64,000 nucleotides of DNA, taken from assembly GCA_947469485.1 (NCBI GenBank), contig CANIPU010000001.1, positions 101,001 to 165,000 of the forward strand, in the 5' to 3' direction. Shown here piece after piece: positions 26,078-35,609 of the stretch. A program made the translations under genes and the position numbers. The DNA is from Chitinophagaceae bacterium (GTDB taxonomy: Bacteria; Bacteroidota; Bacteroidia; Chitinophagales; UBA10324). Within the stretch, counting starts at the first letter, position 1. Each line of letters begins with the position of its first letter. A model generated the notes under the pieces. That model searched no databases. It had not been told where the DNA came from and saw only the letters and a program-made list of their open reading frames with translations.

Positions 26078-28723
26078 TTAGGGAATATTAACTGGATACG
26101 CTATCAACTCATTGCCATTCTGAACAGTTAAAAACATCGCTTCATTGTTTCCAAATAAATCAGTCAAAGCTGAAAATGAATTTCCTTTTTTTGGAAAGCC
26201 ATTTAACAATTTACCCTCAGAATTAATCAAAAACAACAACTGATTGGCTTCGTCTGATGCAAGCACCATATTATAGTTATCACTATCCCAACTAAATAAT
26301 TTCAATTGAGTTGGATTCGCAGTTTCAAAGTTGTAAGTAAAAACCTGAGCGGTATCAATACCCATTTTGATTAATTTTTGCCCTAATAATAAATTAACTT
26401 CTATGCTGGTATCTCTTCCAATATTCATTACTGCATATTGTGATTCATCTGCAATGAGATTATATAGCTTGGCTTTTCCATCTAAACTTAATTCATAAAC
26501 TTTTCCTGTATTGTCAATAGCCACCAATTGATTTTGTTTTCCAATCATAAGGGGATTTGACATACTGAGTGTGGTTTTATATTCCTTGCTTGATCTTCTG
26601 CCGTTCCTGTCAAATAATAACAATTTACCATTAGCATCAACAACAGTTAAAAATTCATTCTTGACTGTTTTAAAAAACTGCAGCTGATTATTTATTATTC
26701 CATTTCCTGCATTTGGATTCCAGCCACCTAATGGTCTTCCACTTTTCTCAAAACCATAAATGCATCCATTGCTACATGAAACAAAATATTTGTATTGCTG
26801 TCTTCCGTCAAAATCAATCATATTTAAAGCTGAAGTGGCAGGAGCTGCTAAACGAATAGGGAAATTATTAATGTCTTTTCCGTTGATGTCGAATAAATAT
26901 ATTCCTCCATTTGTATTTAAAACATATTGCTGCTCCCCATTACTGTATAAATCCAATTGAAAAACCTCCCCCATTATTGGTGAATCCATTTTCCTTTTCC
27001 AAACAACTTCTCCTCCCTTATTAATGCAATACAATTGAAAAAATGCATCTTGAATTAAAATAATTTTATTCCCCTCCGCATCGTGCATAATCTGTGGAGC
27101 AAGAATGGCAATAGTATCCAATTGAGTTTTCCATGCATAAACTTCATTAGCAGTTTTCGCATCAGAAAAAGAAACAGAACCATTTGTCTCATAATAATTT
27201 TCTTTCAATGTAAAAGGAAGAATTACAGAATTACTTTTCTTTAACAGCTCAAAATAAATTTTGAAGTTTTGTTTGAATTCATCTGAAGAAAGTGATCCGA
27301 TAAAATCTTTTAGCCTTGAGGGATTAAACCAAAAAGTGTATTGAGAGTTTTTAAAAGATGATTTATCAAAAACTGTTTCTGTCAAAACATTTTTATCATT
27401 CAGTTTATCAATATACATTTTTAATTGCCCCAAAGTATTTGCCATTATTACTGAATTATTATAAATACAGCAGAAAGGATCTTTTACTGAAATTAATGAA
27501 TTTGGAAAATAAGTTTTGAAAGCATCACCAACTCTTAGCTGAAAAACAGAAATTGATTTGTATTTAGAAAATACTGCACTATCTCCTCCGGCCTTTATTG
27601 TTGCAAACTGTCGGAGTGATTCTGTAGCCCTGGCTGAATTAATACCATTAAATACCAAAAAAGACTGAGGAGAAAAATTGTTGTTTACAGGTTCTGTTAA
27701 AACAAAATCCAACTCATTTCCAATCCATGTTTTTATATACCGACGATAATCTGAATTGGTTTGTAATGAAGAATTAATTTTATCAAATACAGAATTTGTC
27801 CCTAAAGAGGTACTCATTACGATAGCGGCAATATCAGGTATATTATCGCAGAATTCATTACTAAGAAAGGTAGTGCCATCAAATTGCTGAAGCCAATTTG
27901 ACTTATTGTTTGTCATAGAAAATCCATGAACTTTAATTTCTTTTTCTTCAAATTTTAAATCAAAAACAGACCAATCCGAAAAAGATGAAAATGCTTTTAA
28001 ATAATCCTGAGATTCCTGAATTGAATAACCTCCCATAAATTCAGAAAGGTTATGATAGTTAATATACAATGACATTTCAAATTCATCCGGAACCTTCTGC
28101 ATTAAATCAGCAAATGATTTATCCTCCATTAAACTATTCCGACCTAGCATTTGAGCAACAGCATCTTCAGTAAGAGAAGCGGTTTCACTTATTACACAAA
28201 CATTATTCAGAAAAGAAAGGTTTAGCTTTATTCCATTTTGGAAACTTATCTCATAAATTTTTTCACCTTTAAAATTGCGTGTAGCCGAAGCTATTTTCAA
28301 TTTTTGCAATTGATCATAGAAGGTCGATTCACTAAAATTCCTGAAATCAAGCAGCATTACCAAATCAAAACTATTGTTGCCTATAAAATGATATGAAGCA
28401 ACTAATGTGTTTTGAAAAATTGCCTTTTTCCAGTCACTATTTTTTTCATATAACTGTTCAAGGACAGAACAGTAATCATTAATTTTTTTTACCAATGGAA
28501 ACTCAACCAAATATGACGAATACGGCTTTTTATTTAACTCATCTTTCAGGTTTTTCAGATTCCTCACTTCTACGAAAAATGCAGCATCCTTTGGTATTGC
28601 ACGCTTTAATAAATTGTTTCGACCTATTGGACCATACTGATTAAATATTTTAATAGAACCCACAATAACAACTATGAGCAATGCTATAACAGACGCCCAT
28701 TTAATCATTCTTTTATTTACCAT
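26078..28723 (-). CDS. Large membrane-anchored protein with DUF3352-like and beta-propeller regions
   Basis: An 881-residue protein with one N-terminal membrane helix (about 8-28), then a periplasmic or extracellular part. Residues about 40-560 resemble the DUF3352-like region (RAIPKDAAFFVEVRNLKNL at the start, repeats of EMSLYINYHNL and NSVIMANTLGQLKMYIDKL type). Residues about 570-880 form PQQ/propeller-like blades with repeated NGGIYLFDINGK, NGCIYGFEKSGRPLGGWNP and NGKLLLFDRNGRR. The function is not known and I assign none. It has normal length for a related Bacteroidota family, as I remember it. Confidence 0.6.
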   Translation of the reverse strand: MVNKRMIKWASVIALLIVVIVGSIKIFNQYGPIGRNNLLKRAIPKDAAFFVEVRNLKNLKDELNKKPYSSYLVEFPLVKKINDYCSVLEQLYEKNSDWKKAIFQNTLVASYHFIGNNSFDLVMLLDFRNFSESTFYDQLQKLKIASATRNFKGEKIYEISFQNGIKLNLSFLNNVCVISETASLTEDAVAQMLGRNSLMEDKSFADLMQKVPDEFEMSLYINYHNLSEFMGGYSIQESQDYLKAFSSFSDWSVFDLKFEEKEIKVHGFSMTNNKSNWLQQFDGTTFLSNEFCDNIPDIAAIVMSTSLGTNSVFDKINSSLQTNSDYRRYIKTWIGNELDFVLTEPVNNNFSPQSFLVFNGINSARATESLRQFATIKAGGDSAVFSKYKSISVFQLRVGDAFKTYFPNSLISVKDPFCCIYNNSVIMANTLGQLKMYIDKLNDKNVLTETVFDKSSFKNSQYTFWFNPSRLKDFIGSLSSDEFKQNFKIYFELLKKSNSVILPFTLKENYYETNGSVSFSDAKTANEVYAWKTQLDTIAILAPQIMHDAEGNKIILIQDAFFQLYCINKGGEVVWKRKMDSPIMGEVFQLDLYSNGEQQYVLNTNGGIYLFDINGKDINNFPIRLAAPATSALNMIDFDGRQQYKYFVSCSNGCIYGFEKSGRPLGGWNPNAGNGIINNQLQFFKTVKNEFLTVVDANGKLLLFDRNGRRSSKEYKTTLSMSNPLMIGKQNQLVAIDNTGKVYELSLDGKAKLYNLIADESQYAVMNIGRDTSIEVNLLLGQKLIKMGIDTAQVFTYNFETANPTQLKLFSWDSDNYNMVLASDEANQLLFLINSEGKLLNGFPKKGNSFSALTDLFGNNEAMFLTVQNGNELIAYPVNIP

Positions 28724-28732
28724 ACTTTCGGC

Positions 28733-28740
28733 GAAACTAA
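28733..28740 (+). promoter_or_regulatory. Putative -7 box (TACTTTCG)
   Basis: It matches TAnnTTTG with one change and lies upstream of the DUF423 gene, whose ATG is 43 bases further on. The same TTCG variant occurs at 15702 and 35588. Confidence 0.3.
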
Positions 28741-28783
28741 TTCGAACCTAATTTCATCTTAAATTCATAATCAACAAAATCAT

Positions 28784-29176
28784 ATGCAACGAACATTTTT
28801 CTCTACTGCCAGTATTTTTGGAGCACTAGCAGTTATGTTTGGAGCATTTGGGGCACATATTTTAAAAGAAAAATTAACACCCGAATTATTATATTCTTTT
28901 GAAACAGCTGTTCGGTATCAATTTTATCACGCAATTGCATTATTCATTGCAGGAATATTACTAATACATACAAAAAGTAAATTCATAAAATGGGCAGGTG
29001 TTAGTTTTATACTTGGAATATTATTTTTTTCAGGGTCATTGTATTTATTAAGTACTCATGAAATTATTGGTTTATCAAATTATAAATGGCTAGGACCAAT
29101 TACACCTTTGGGTGGATTGTGTTTTATATCAGGATGGATATTTATATTTTTAGGTTCAAGGAAAATAAATTCATAA
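28784..29176 (+). CDS. DUF423 (YgdD-like) membrane protein
   Basis: A 130-residue protein with four predicted helices. The motifs GALAVMFGAFGAHILKEKL, RYQFYHAIALF and LGPITPLGGLCFISGWI are typical of DUF423. The family role is unknown. It ends 1 base before a strong hairpin. Confidence 0.9.
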   Translation: MQRTFFSTASIFGALAVMFGAFGAHILKEKLTPELLYSFETAVRYQFYHAIALFIAGILLIHTKSKFIKWAGVSFILGILFFSGSLYLLSTHEIIGLSNYKWLGPITPLGGLCFISGWIFIFLGSRKINS

Positions 29177-29177
29177 A

Positions 29178-29205
29178 AAAAGCCATCCGAAACCGGATGG
29201 CTTTT
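29178..29205. terminator. Bidirectional Rho-independent terminator
   Basis: A 12-bp stem (29178-29189 with 29194-29205) with a 4-base loop AAAC, GC core and flanking A and T tracts, between two convergent genes. Confidence 0.9.
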
Positions 29206-29228
29206 GAACAATAATTTTTATTTACAAT

Positions 29229-31334
29229 TTATTTGTCTTCTTCTTTTTCTTGTTGTTTTTCTTCTTCAATAGTATCAATTGCATCCTCATCAAATCCGCT
29301 ATCCCCTTGTTTGTAAATCACATCCTTACCAGGTATGACACCAATAATTTTAAAATCAGTACGGCGATTTAACTGACGACAAGATTCACAATCCTTCCCA
29401 TCTTCAGTGGTTTCTTTAACCAATAATTCTCTTTTTCCCATACCCTTTGCAACCAATCTGTCTTTTGTAATACCTTTATTTAACAAATAGCTTACAACAC
29501 TTTCAGCTCTTTTTTGAGAAAGAGGATCGTTGTACTTATCTGTTCCTTTTCCATCAGTATGTGATCGTATTTCTATTTGAATAGTTGGATTTGCAACTAA
29601 CAAATTATAAAGAGAATCTAAACCTTTAAATGATTCTGGGCGAAGGCCGGCTCCATTAAAATCATAAAAAATATTTTCTATTACAATTGGCTCTTTGGGT
29701 GGTATAGGTGTTAAATAAATATCAACTCTCATTGTATCATTATCATCATACTTCCTTACAACACTGAAAGAAGCATCGTTGCTGAAATAGCCTTCTTTAT
29801 CTGCAGCTAATTTATAAGTCATTAAAGCCTGAGTATCCCAGAAATACATAGTATCTTTTTTTGAAGACTGGTCTTTACCCCATTTAATAGTATCATTTGA
29901 AACCATTATAACTTTTGCACCAGGCAATTTCATTTTTGTTTTGGCGTCAAAAACATATCCGCGAACTGCATAATAAATTACTCTTGGATATCGAACTTCA
30001 AAAATGTCATCACAACAGGTTTCGCTTTTTACTGAAATAGTACCCGGGCGATTTGAAACCACATAACCAATATATTTTTTATCAGACAGTGTATAATACA
30101 TATCATCAACACTGCTATTAATCGGATAGCCCATATTTTTAGCAGGCTCCCATTTTTTCAAACTTCCCTTTGATTTAAAAACATCATATCCTCCCATACC
30201 TGCCCAGCCATTAGAACTAAAGTAAAGGGTGAAATTTTTAGAGTCATAATATGGTGTAATATCATCACCAAGAGTATTAATTTTCTTTCCAAGGTTCATT
30301 GCCGCACTCCAGGTATCGCCTTTTTTTACACTGTACCAAATGTCCATACCTCCAGTTCCTTGTGCGCGATTGCTACTGAAAAATAACACCTCACCTTCTT
30401 TTGAATTTCCAACAGCAGGATGTGTTTGAGTCGAATCAGAATTAACTTCCGCAGGAAGTTTTACCGGATTGCTCCACTTTCCTTCTTTTTTTAATTCACA
30501 CATATAGATATCACAATGCATCTTCATTGTATTATCATCCATTTTGCATCGAGTAAAATAAAATCTTTTTTTATCTGCTGAAAAAGCTCCATTACCATTA
30601 TGAGAGTCTTTATCATTAATTGGCATTCCACTATATAGTGAGCTTTCGCCAAAAGTTGAATCTGTCAGTTTAGGTACAGAATAAAACTGTGCAAAAGACT
30701 GGTTTCTCTTTTTATCATCCAAAATAATGATTGTATCAGACTTAAGTGAAGAATATAAGAGCTCATCATTTCCAACTGGAACGGGTCCAAATTCAGTATA
30801 AGGAGCATTCACATTTGCTCCAAGATGTTCAACCTTAACAGTATCAGGATGTGCAATCATTTGAATCGCCAAATCACAACCCTCTGCTTGCAATTTTGAT
30901 TTCTTTTTCATTAAAGAGGCGTTTAATCCTTTATATGTTTTTTCAAACTTATTAAATGCAGTTTTAGCTTCAGTAAATTTTCCATTATATTTTAAACACA
31001 AAGCATAATAATATCCCGCTTCCGGATAAGTATCTACATTCAAATCCTGCAATACTTTAAACCATTTCTCTGATTCTTTATAATCGCGAAGAAGCATTTG
31101 AGCTTGTGCAATCTGATTTACAGCATAAGCATTGTTGCTTTGCTTTTCATAAACTCTTTCATAGTATGAAATTGCATTAAAGTAACTACCAATATTATAT
31201 AAGTAATCAGCCATTTTTAGGCTTTGCTTCGGATTCAGGTTTTGAACCGTTTGGGCTTTAGAAAATATTGGTGTTAACAAGGAAATAATCAGGAAGATCT
31301 TGGTCAAACTTTTCATGGTCTTGATGAGATTCAT
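29229..31334 (-). CDS. PorE-like OmpA-family protein (TPR, propeller, CRD, OmpA)
   Basis: A 701-residue protein: signal peptide (about 1-26), TPR-like repeats (about 35-150), a PD40-type beta-propeller (about 180-430; YSGMPINDKDSHNGNGAFSA, GEVLFFSSNRAQGTGGMDIW), a carboxypeptidase-regulatory-like beta domain (about 445-545; YVFDAKTKMKLPGAKV), and an OmpA C-terminal peptidoglycan-binding domain (about 560-680; EIRSHTDGKGTDKYNDPLSQ). This order matches PorE of the type IX system, but Bacteroidota often have paralogues beside porP/sprF genes, so a cargo-specific role is possible. ATGs exist at 31334 and 31316; either gives a good signal peptide. Confidence 0.8.
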   Translation of the reverse strand: MNLIKTMKSLTKIFLIISLLTPIFSKAQTVQNLNPKQSLKMADYLYNIGSYFNAISYYERVYEKQSNNAYAVNQIAQAQMLLRDYKESEKWFKVLQDLNVDTYPEAGYYYALCLKYNGKFTEAKTAFNKFEKTYKGLNASLMKKKSKLQAEGCDLAIQMIAHPDTVKVEHLGANVNAPYTEFGPVPVGNDELLYSSLKSDTIIILDDKKRNQSFAQFYSVPKLTDSTFGESSLYSGMPINDKDSHNGNGAFSADKKRFYFTRCKMDDNTMKMHCDIYMCELKKEGKWSNPVKLPAEVNSDSTQTHPAVGNSKEGEVLFFSSNRAQGTGGMDIWYSVKKGDTWSAAMNLGKKINTLGDDITPYYDSKNFTLYFSSNGWAGMGGYDVFKSKGSLKKWEPAKNMGYPINSSVDDMYYTLSDKKYIGYVVSNRPGTISVKSETCCDDIFEVRYPRVIYYAVRGYVFDAKTKMKLPGAKVIMVSNDTIKWGKDQSSKKDTMYFWDTQALMTYKLAADKEGYFSNDASFSVVRKYDDNDTMRVDIYLTPIPPKEPIVIENIFYDFNGAGLRPESFKGLDSLYNLLVANPTIQIEIRSHTDGKGTDKYNDPLSQKRAESVVSYLLNKGITKDRLVAKGMGKRELLVKETTEDGKDCESCRQLNRRTDFKIIGVIPGKDVIYKQGDSGFDEDAIDTIEEEKQQEKEEDK

Positions 31335-31372
31335 CTTATGGTTAAGAATGTAATTATTTTAAGTTTTATTTA

Positions 31373-32395
31373 TTAGAAACGAGGACACCAAAGGATTGGT
31401 TTATCAAGAATCAAACCTCCAATACATCCGGTGTAAGAAAGAGAAAGTTCAAATCCTCCTTTATTATTAGTTGCTGCATTTAAAGAAGAAACATTTATGT
31501 CATAACTTAGTCCAAGTTTAACTTTTTTAAACTCTCCACCAATTAGCAAATTTGTTGCATCTCCCAATCTGTAATATCCTCCAAAATATATATCAGCTTC
31601 CATATTTGCATTTGAAAGGTGATACCCGACATTGGTTCCAAAGTTAATTTCAGTTGCTTGTGTCTGACTCATATATAACACCGAAGGAATAACACTCCAT
31701 TTATCATTAAATTTAATTTTAGCGCCTGCATGACCAACCACTCTCATATTTAATTTTGAAAGAGAATTATTATAAAATGTTTCTTTAGGCTGAATTAAAT
31801 GAAAAGCTGCTCCTCCAGCATAAACATCAATTTTTTCGTTTATATGACCCAGAAAAACCAAACCCATATTAAAATCCAAATAACCAAAACTGGTTTTTGA
31901 AAAATTCTCGTTGTTTGACAAATTCTGGTCAAAATCAGTTCCATTAAATTGCTCTTCAAAACTTAATAAAAGTGGATCGACCTTTTTTTGAACATATCCT
32001 GTTTGCAAACCAAGAGAAACTCCATATTTTTTTTCAGAGTCAAAATGATATAAATAACCTGCAGATCCAAGAATTGACAAGTTAGATAAATTACCATCCC
32101 CTGCCTGGTCATTTAGAATCAATAATCCTGCAGAAAGAACTCCGGTTTTTATATACCGAGCAGCAAGGTTATTAATATCAAATGACAACGAAGGAGTTGT
32201 GTAAGTTGTAGTTGGAGTAATACTATGCCACTGATTTCTATACATGATTCCAGCCCTGTAATTACAATCGTTAATGCCGGTTAATGCCGGATTAAGAGTA
32301 AGCGGTGAAGCATAGAATTGTGAATAGTGAATGTCCTGTGCTTTAATTTCTGAAGCGAAGACAACAACTATTAAAAAAAGTATGAGTTTTTTCAT
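31373..32395 (-). CDS. PorP/SprF-family outer membrane protein
   Basis: A 340-residue protein with a signal peptide (to IKAQ) and the family opening QDIHYSQFYASPLTLNPALTGI. It has the alternating beta-strand pattern of an outer-membrane beta barrel of the PorP/SprF family, which anchors or exports specific T9SS cargo. It ends 38 bases before the OmpA-like gene, so the two form one transcription unit, as is usual in the phylum. Confidence 0.9.
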   Translation of the reverse strand: MKKLILFLIVVVFASEIKAQDIHYSQFYASPLTLNPALTGINDCNYRAGIMYRNQWHSITPTTTYTTPSLSFDINNLAARYIKTGVLSAGLLILNDQAGDGNLSNLSILGSAGYLYHFDSEKKYGVSLGLQTGYVQKKVDPLLLSFEEQFNGTDFDQNLSNNENFSKTSFGYLDFNMGLVFLGHINEKIDVYAGGAAFHLIQPKETFYNNSLSKLNMRVVGHAGAKIKFNDKWSVIPSVLYMSQTQATEINFGTNVGYHLSNANMEADIYFGGYYRLGDATNLLIGGEFKKVKLGLSYDINVSSLNAATNNKGGFELSLSYTGCIGGLILDKPILWCPRF

Positions 32396-32624
32396 GTTAA
32401 CGGACCAATTTTTTTCTGCAAAAAATGATGAAATGATGTGTTAGTCAAAAAAGTTGAAGCGCAATATATGTTAAAAACCAATTAGTGCAATAAATAATGC
32501 CTGTTTTTAAAATAAGTTCTCCTTCAAAAACTTACACTTTAAGTCATAAAAAAATTACTTAGTTAATAAATTCAGAGTTTAAAAGGCTGTTATTGCTGTT
32601 ATACTTGTGTTGCAAGAATGCTAA

Positions 32625-34073
32625 ATGATCTCTAAACATTTTTTAAAATCGTCACTCATATATTCAATATTCGGAGCATTACCGTTGGCATCCAGCATTA
32701 TTTTGCTTCCGTTCTATACTAACCTTTTAACCAATAATGATTTTGGGTTGCTTGCCATTTTTATAAGTTTTACCTTACTTATTCAGGTTTTTGTCAATTT
32801 CAGTTTCGATTCAATGGTCGGGATTCATTATATTGAATTAAAAGGTCAACCAGAAAAACTAAAAAAATATATTTCTACTGTTTACATAACTTTAATATTA
32901 ATCGGAGCAGTATTTACTGCATTGTCATTTATTACCGGCCCGCAAATTTTTATCTGGATTTTTAAAGGTCAAATAGCATTTTTTCCGTATGGCTTTATGT
33001 GCGTTATAACCGCTGTTTTCAATAGCTTTTTTAAAACTTATACTTTCTTATTAATAAATCAGCAACGACCAATTCGTTTTATGTGGCTGAACCTTTTTAA
33101 TTTTATTCTAACGCTTTTTATTTCTATTGTCGGTTTGTATTTATATCCACAAACTTTAATTGGTCCGATGTATGGCCGATTACTTTCGGGATCAGGAATT
33201 TTTCTTCTGGCTTTGATTTATTTTATTTCAGAATCAGGAATTCAATTCAAACTGAAAGAACTAAAAGGTGCAGTTTCGTTTTGCGCCCCTATAGTAGTTT
33301 ACTTAAGCATGATTTGGGTTATCAGCTACATTGATAGGTTTATAATCAATTATTTTAATGACCCTGCATTGGTCGGTATTTTTGATTTTAGTGTTAAATG
33401 CACTTTGCTTATTGATTTTGTTCACGGCGGTTTAATCAGCGCTATTTATCCTAAAGTTTATTCAATTTGGAAAGAAAAAAATATAAAACACAGTACATCA
33501 GAGGTGAACAAATATTTTCACAGTCTTAGCGCTTTGAATCTTTTAATGATAGCGGCAACAATTTTATTTATACCCTTAATTGTTCCTTTAGTGGTGACAA
33601 ATGAAAATTATTATCTCTCTTTTCAGTTCTTGCCAATCCTGTCTGTTTCGTTTATAACAAGGGCAATGATGAACATGTATATCGCACCACTTTACTTTTT
33701 CAAGAAGACCATTATCCTACCCAAAGTATTTTTTATTACTGCGGTTTTTCAGTTCATAATCAGTTTTTTCATGGTGAAGTATTTTGGATTGTGGGGTTCT
33801 GTTTGGGCAATATTATTAGTAAAGCCTATTCAATTAATTATTATGTGGTACGAAAGCAACAAGATTTTCAAGTTTTCATTTAACCCAGTAAAATTGATTT
33901 ACCTGCCATTGATATATTCGATTTTAGTAATTTCAACTAACTATTTTCTTAAAGACCTTAATTACTACCTGATTAATTCAATATCATTTATTTCAGTTTG
34001 CTTGCTTATATTTTTTGTTTATAAAAATGAAATCTTTTCTTCGCTCGATTTCTTGAAGAAGAAATATTTATAA
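32625..34073 (+). CDS. Polysaccharide flippase (Wzx-like, MATE/MOP type)
   Basis: A 482-residue protein with about 12-14 hydrophobic segments and an N-terminus typical of oligosaccharide flippases (LKSSLIYSIFGALPLASSIILLPFYTN, NDFGLLAIF). It should move lipid-linked sugar units across the inner membrane. It opens the glycan region. A TATACTTG (one change from TAnnTTTG) lies about 27 bases upstream of the ATG. Confidence 0.85.
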   Translation: MISKHFLKSSLIYSIFGALPLASSIILLPFYTNLLTNNDFGLLAIFISFTLLIQVFVNFSFDSMVGIHYIELKGQPEKLKKYISTVYITLILIGAVFTALSFITGPQIFIWIFKGQIAFFPYGFMCVITAVFNSFFKTYTFLLINQQRPIRFMWLNLFNFILTLFISIVGLYLYPQTLIGPMYGRLLSGSGIFLLALIYFISESGIQFKLKELKGAVSFCAPIVVYLSMIWVISYIDRFIINYFNDPALVGIFDFSVKCTLLIDFVHGGLISAIYPKVYSIWKEKNIKHSTSEVNKYFHSLSALNLLMIAATILFIPLIVPLVVTNENYYLSFQFLPILSVSFITRAMMNMYIAPLYFFKKTIILPKVFFITAVFQFIISFFMVKYFGLWGSVWAILLVKPIQLIIMWYESNKIFKFSFNPVKLIYLPLIYSILVISTNYFLKDLNYYLINSISFISVCLLIFFVYKNEIFSSLDFLKKKYL

Positions 34074-34121
34074 TTTCAATTTTATTTAAAAAGATTTATT
34101 CTTGAAGTTCAATTCAACTGA

Positions 34122-34865
34122 ATGATTAAAAAATTTATAAAGTCTGTTATTAAAAGTTATGGATTCAAAATTGTGAATGAAAAACAATTGCATCCAGATC
34201 TGGAACCTGAATTCAAAGAACTTTCAGCTAAAGTAATTCCGTTTACTATGACTTCTGTTGAAAGACTTTATTCTCTTTATCAGACAGTAAAATATATTCA
34301 TCAGAATAAAATTGAAGGAGATTTTGTTGAATGCGGAGTTTGGAAGGGTGGCAGTTCAATGATGGCAGCATTGTCATTTAAATCCTTTGGTGATTCCAGT
34401 CGTAAATTTCTTTTGTATGATACATATGAAGGGATGAGTGAACCAACAGAAAAAGATGTTGATTTTAAAAACGATTCAGCTTTTAAAAACTGGAAGAAAA
34501 TAAAAGAAGAAAAAACGCTCGAGATGTGCTACAATACTCTTGAAGAAGTTGAAGAAAACATGAAAGCTACTTCCTATCCTTCAGAGAAAATTCAATTTAT
34601 AAAAGGCAAGGTTGAAGATACAATTCCGGCAATTCTTCCAGATAAAATTGCAATTCTTCGTTTAGATACTGATTGGTATGAATCAACTTTACACGAGCTT
34701 AAAAATTTATATCCATTACTTCAATCAGGTGGCGTTTTAATTATTGATGATTATGGATATTGGAAAGGAGCACGAGAAGCTGTAGATCAATATTTTAAAG
34801 AGATGGGATTATTTCCTTTGCTTCATAGAATTGACCATACTGGAAGAATTCTAATAAAAAAATAA
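34122..34865 (+). CDS. TylF/MycF-like sugar O-methyltransferase
   Basis: A 247-residue SAM-dependent methyltransferase of the TylF (macrocin O-methyltransferase) family: GDFVECGVWKGGSSMMAAL (SAM loop, about 66), the acidic LRLDTDWYEST and VLIIDDYGYWKGAREAVDQY metal-binding region. It probably methylates a hydroxyl of a glycan sugar. It follows the flippase gene by 48 bases and its 3' end is 4 bases from the convergent SDR gene. Confidence 0.85.
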   Translation: MIKKFIKSVIKSYGFKIVNEKQLHPDLEPEFKELSAKVIPFTMTSVERLYSLYQTVKYIHQNKIEGDFVECGVWKGGSSMMAALSFKSFGDSSRKFLLYDTYEGMSEPTEKDVDFKNDSAFKNWKKIKEEKTLEMCYNTLEEVEENMKATSYPSEKIQFIKGKVEDTIPAILPDKIAILRLDTDWYESTLHELKNLYPLLQSGGVLIIDDYGYWKGAREAVDQYFKEMGLFPLLHRIDHTGRILIKK

Positions 34866-34869
34866 TTCT

Positions 34870-35550
34870 TCAACTATAATATTTTAACAGAATTCTTTCA
34901 TTGTAAAATTCATCTGTTTTGAATTTAATTTCATTCAAATAATCAAGAAATTCTTTATTAGGAACCTCATAACAATCTCCCTTATCAATCAAATTTTTCT
35001 CTGTAGACTTTCCAGTAGTTTTTTCCATTAAACGAACTAATTCTTTAACATTTATTTTGTTTTCAAAACAAACATTCCAGATTTTATTATGCTGAAGTTT
35101 ATTTCCGATAATTGGATTTAATACAGTAACAACATCATCTACATCTAACAAATACCGACACGCTTTAGAGAAAATTTTTAAAGGAAGACCGGTATTTATC
35201 TGATGAAAAAAGTGATTTGTTAAGGTATGGGGGTTGGTTGTTTTTCCAATTAAAATCGGCAATCTGAAAATTAAATAATTGATTCCTGCATTAGATATCA
35301 ATTCTTCAACCGTTTTTTTGTGTTTGATATATAATGAACTCTTGAGTGAAGAATCATATATGCTAACTGTACTAAAATAAACCAGACAAACCTTTGTGCT
35401 TAAATACTGCTTCAACAAATTAATTTCCCTTTCATATTGAAGTGGATCATTGGAACCTGAATTTGAGACTCCTGAAGCAAACACAATTACAGAATCGTCA
35501 TTCTCAAAATGAGAAAATGCCCTTGCGAGTAAACCATTGCCAATTACCAT
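34870..35550 (-). CDS. Extended-SDR sugar nucleotide reductase/epimerase-like
   Basis: A 226-residue Rossmann-fold protein with a GNGLLARAF nucleotide-binding loop at residue 4 and YFSTVSIYDSS...YIKHKK in the place of the Ser/Tyr-xxx-Lys triad (Y-x-x-H-K-K; the Tyr and Lys are there in shifted spacing). It resembles RmlD/WcaG-type enzymes but is shorter than the 290-300 of full members; part of the C-terminal substrate domain is small. It likely acts on a sugar nucleotide in this glycan cluster. Its start is 16 bases from the inverted repeat promoter. Confidence 0.6.
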   Translation of the reverse strand: MVIGNGLLARAFSHFENDDSVIVFASGVSNSGSNDPLQYEREINLLKQYLSTKVCLVYFSTVSIYDSSLKSSLYIKHKKTVEELISNAGINYLIFRLPILIGKTTNPHTLTNHFFHQINTGLPLKIFSKACRYLLDVDDVVTVLNPIIGNKLQHNKIWNVCFENKINVKELVRLMEKTTGKSTEKNLIDKGDCYEVPNKEFLDYLNEIKFKTDEFYNERILLKYYS

Positions 35551-35565
35551 TGCATTAAATATAAG

Positions 35566-35598
35566 GTGCGCAAAATAGACTTTATTCTATTTTCGCAC
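35566..35598. promoter_or_regulatory. Back-to-back divergent promoters forming an inverted repeat
   Basis: Left arm 35566-35579 and right arm 35586-35598 are near-perfect reverse complements (one extra C in the left arm) around a 6-base loop. Each arm reads TCTATTTT(G)CGCAC outward, like TAnnTTTG -7 boxes, one for each divergent gene. The leaders would be about 16 bases (minus) and 10 bases (plus). Confidence 0.55.
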
Positions 35599-35609
35599 TC
35601 GACCATAAA

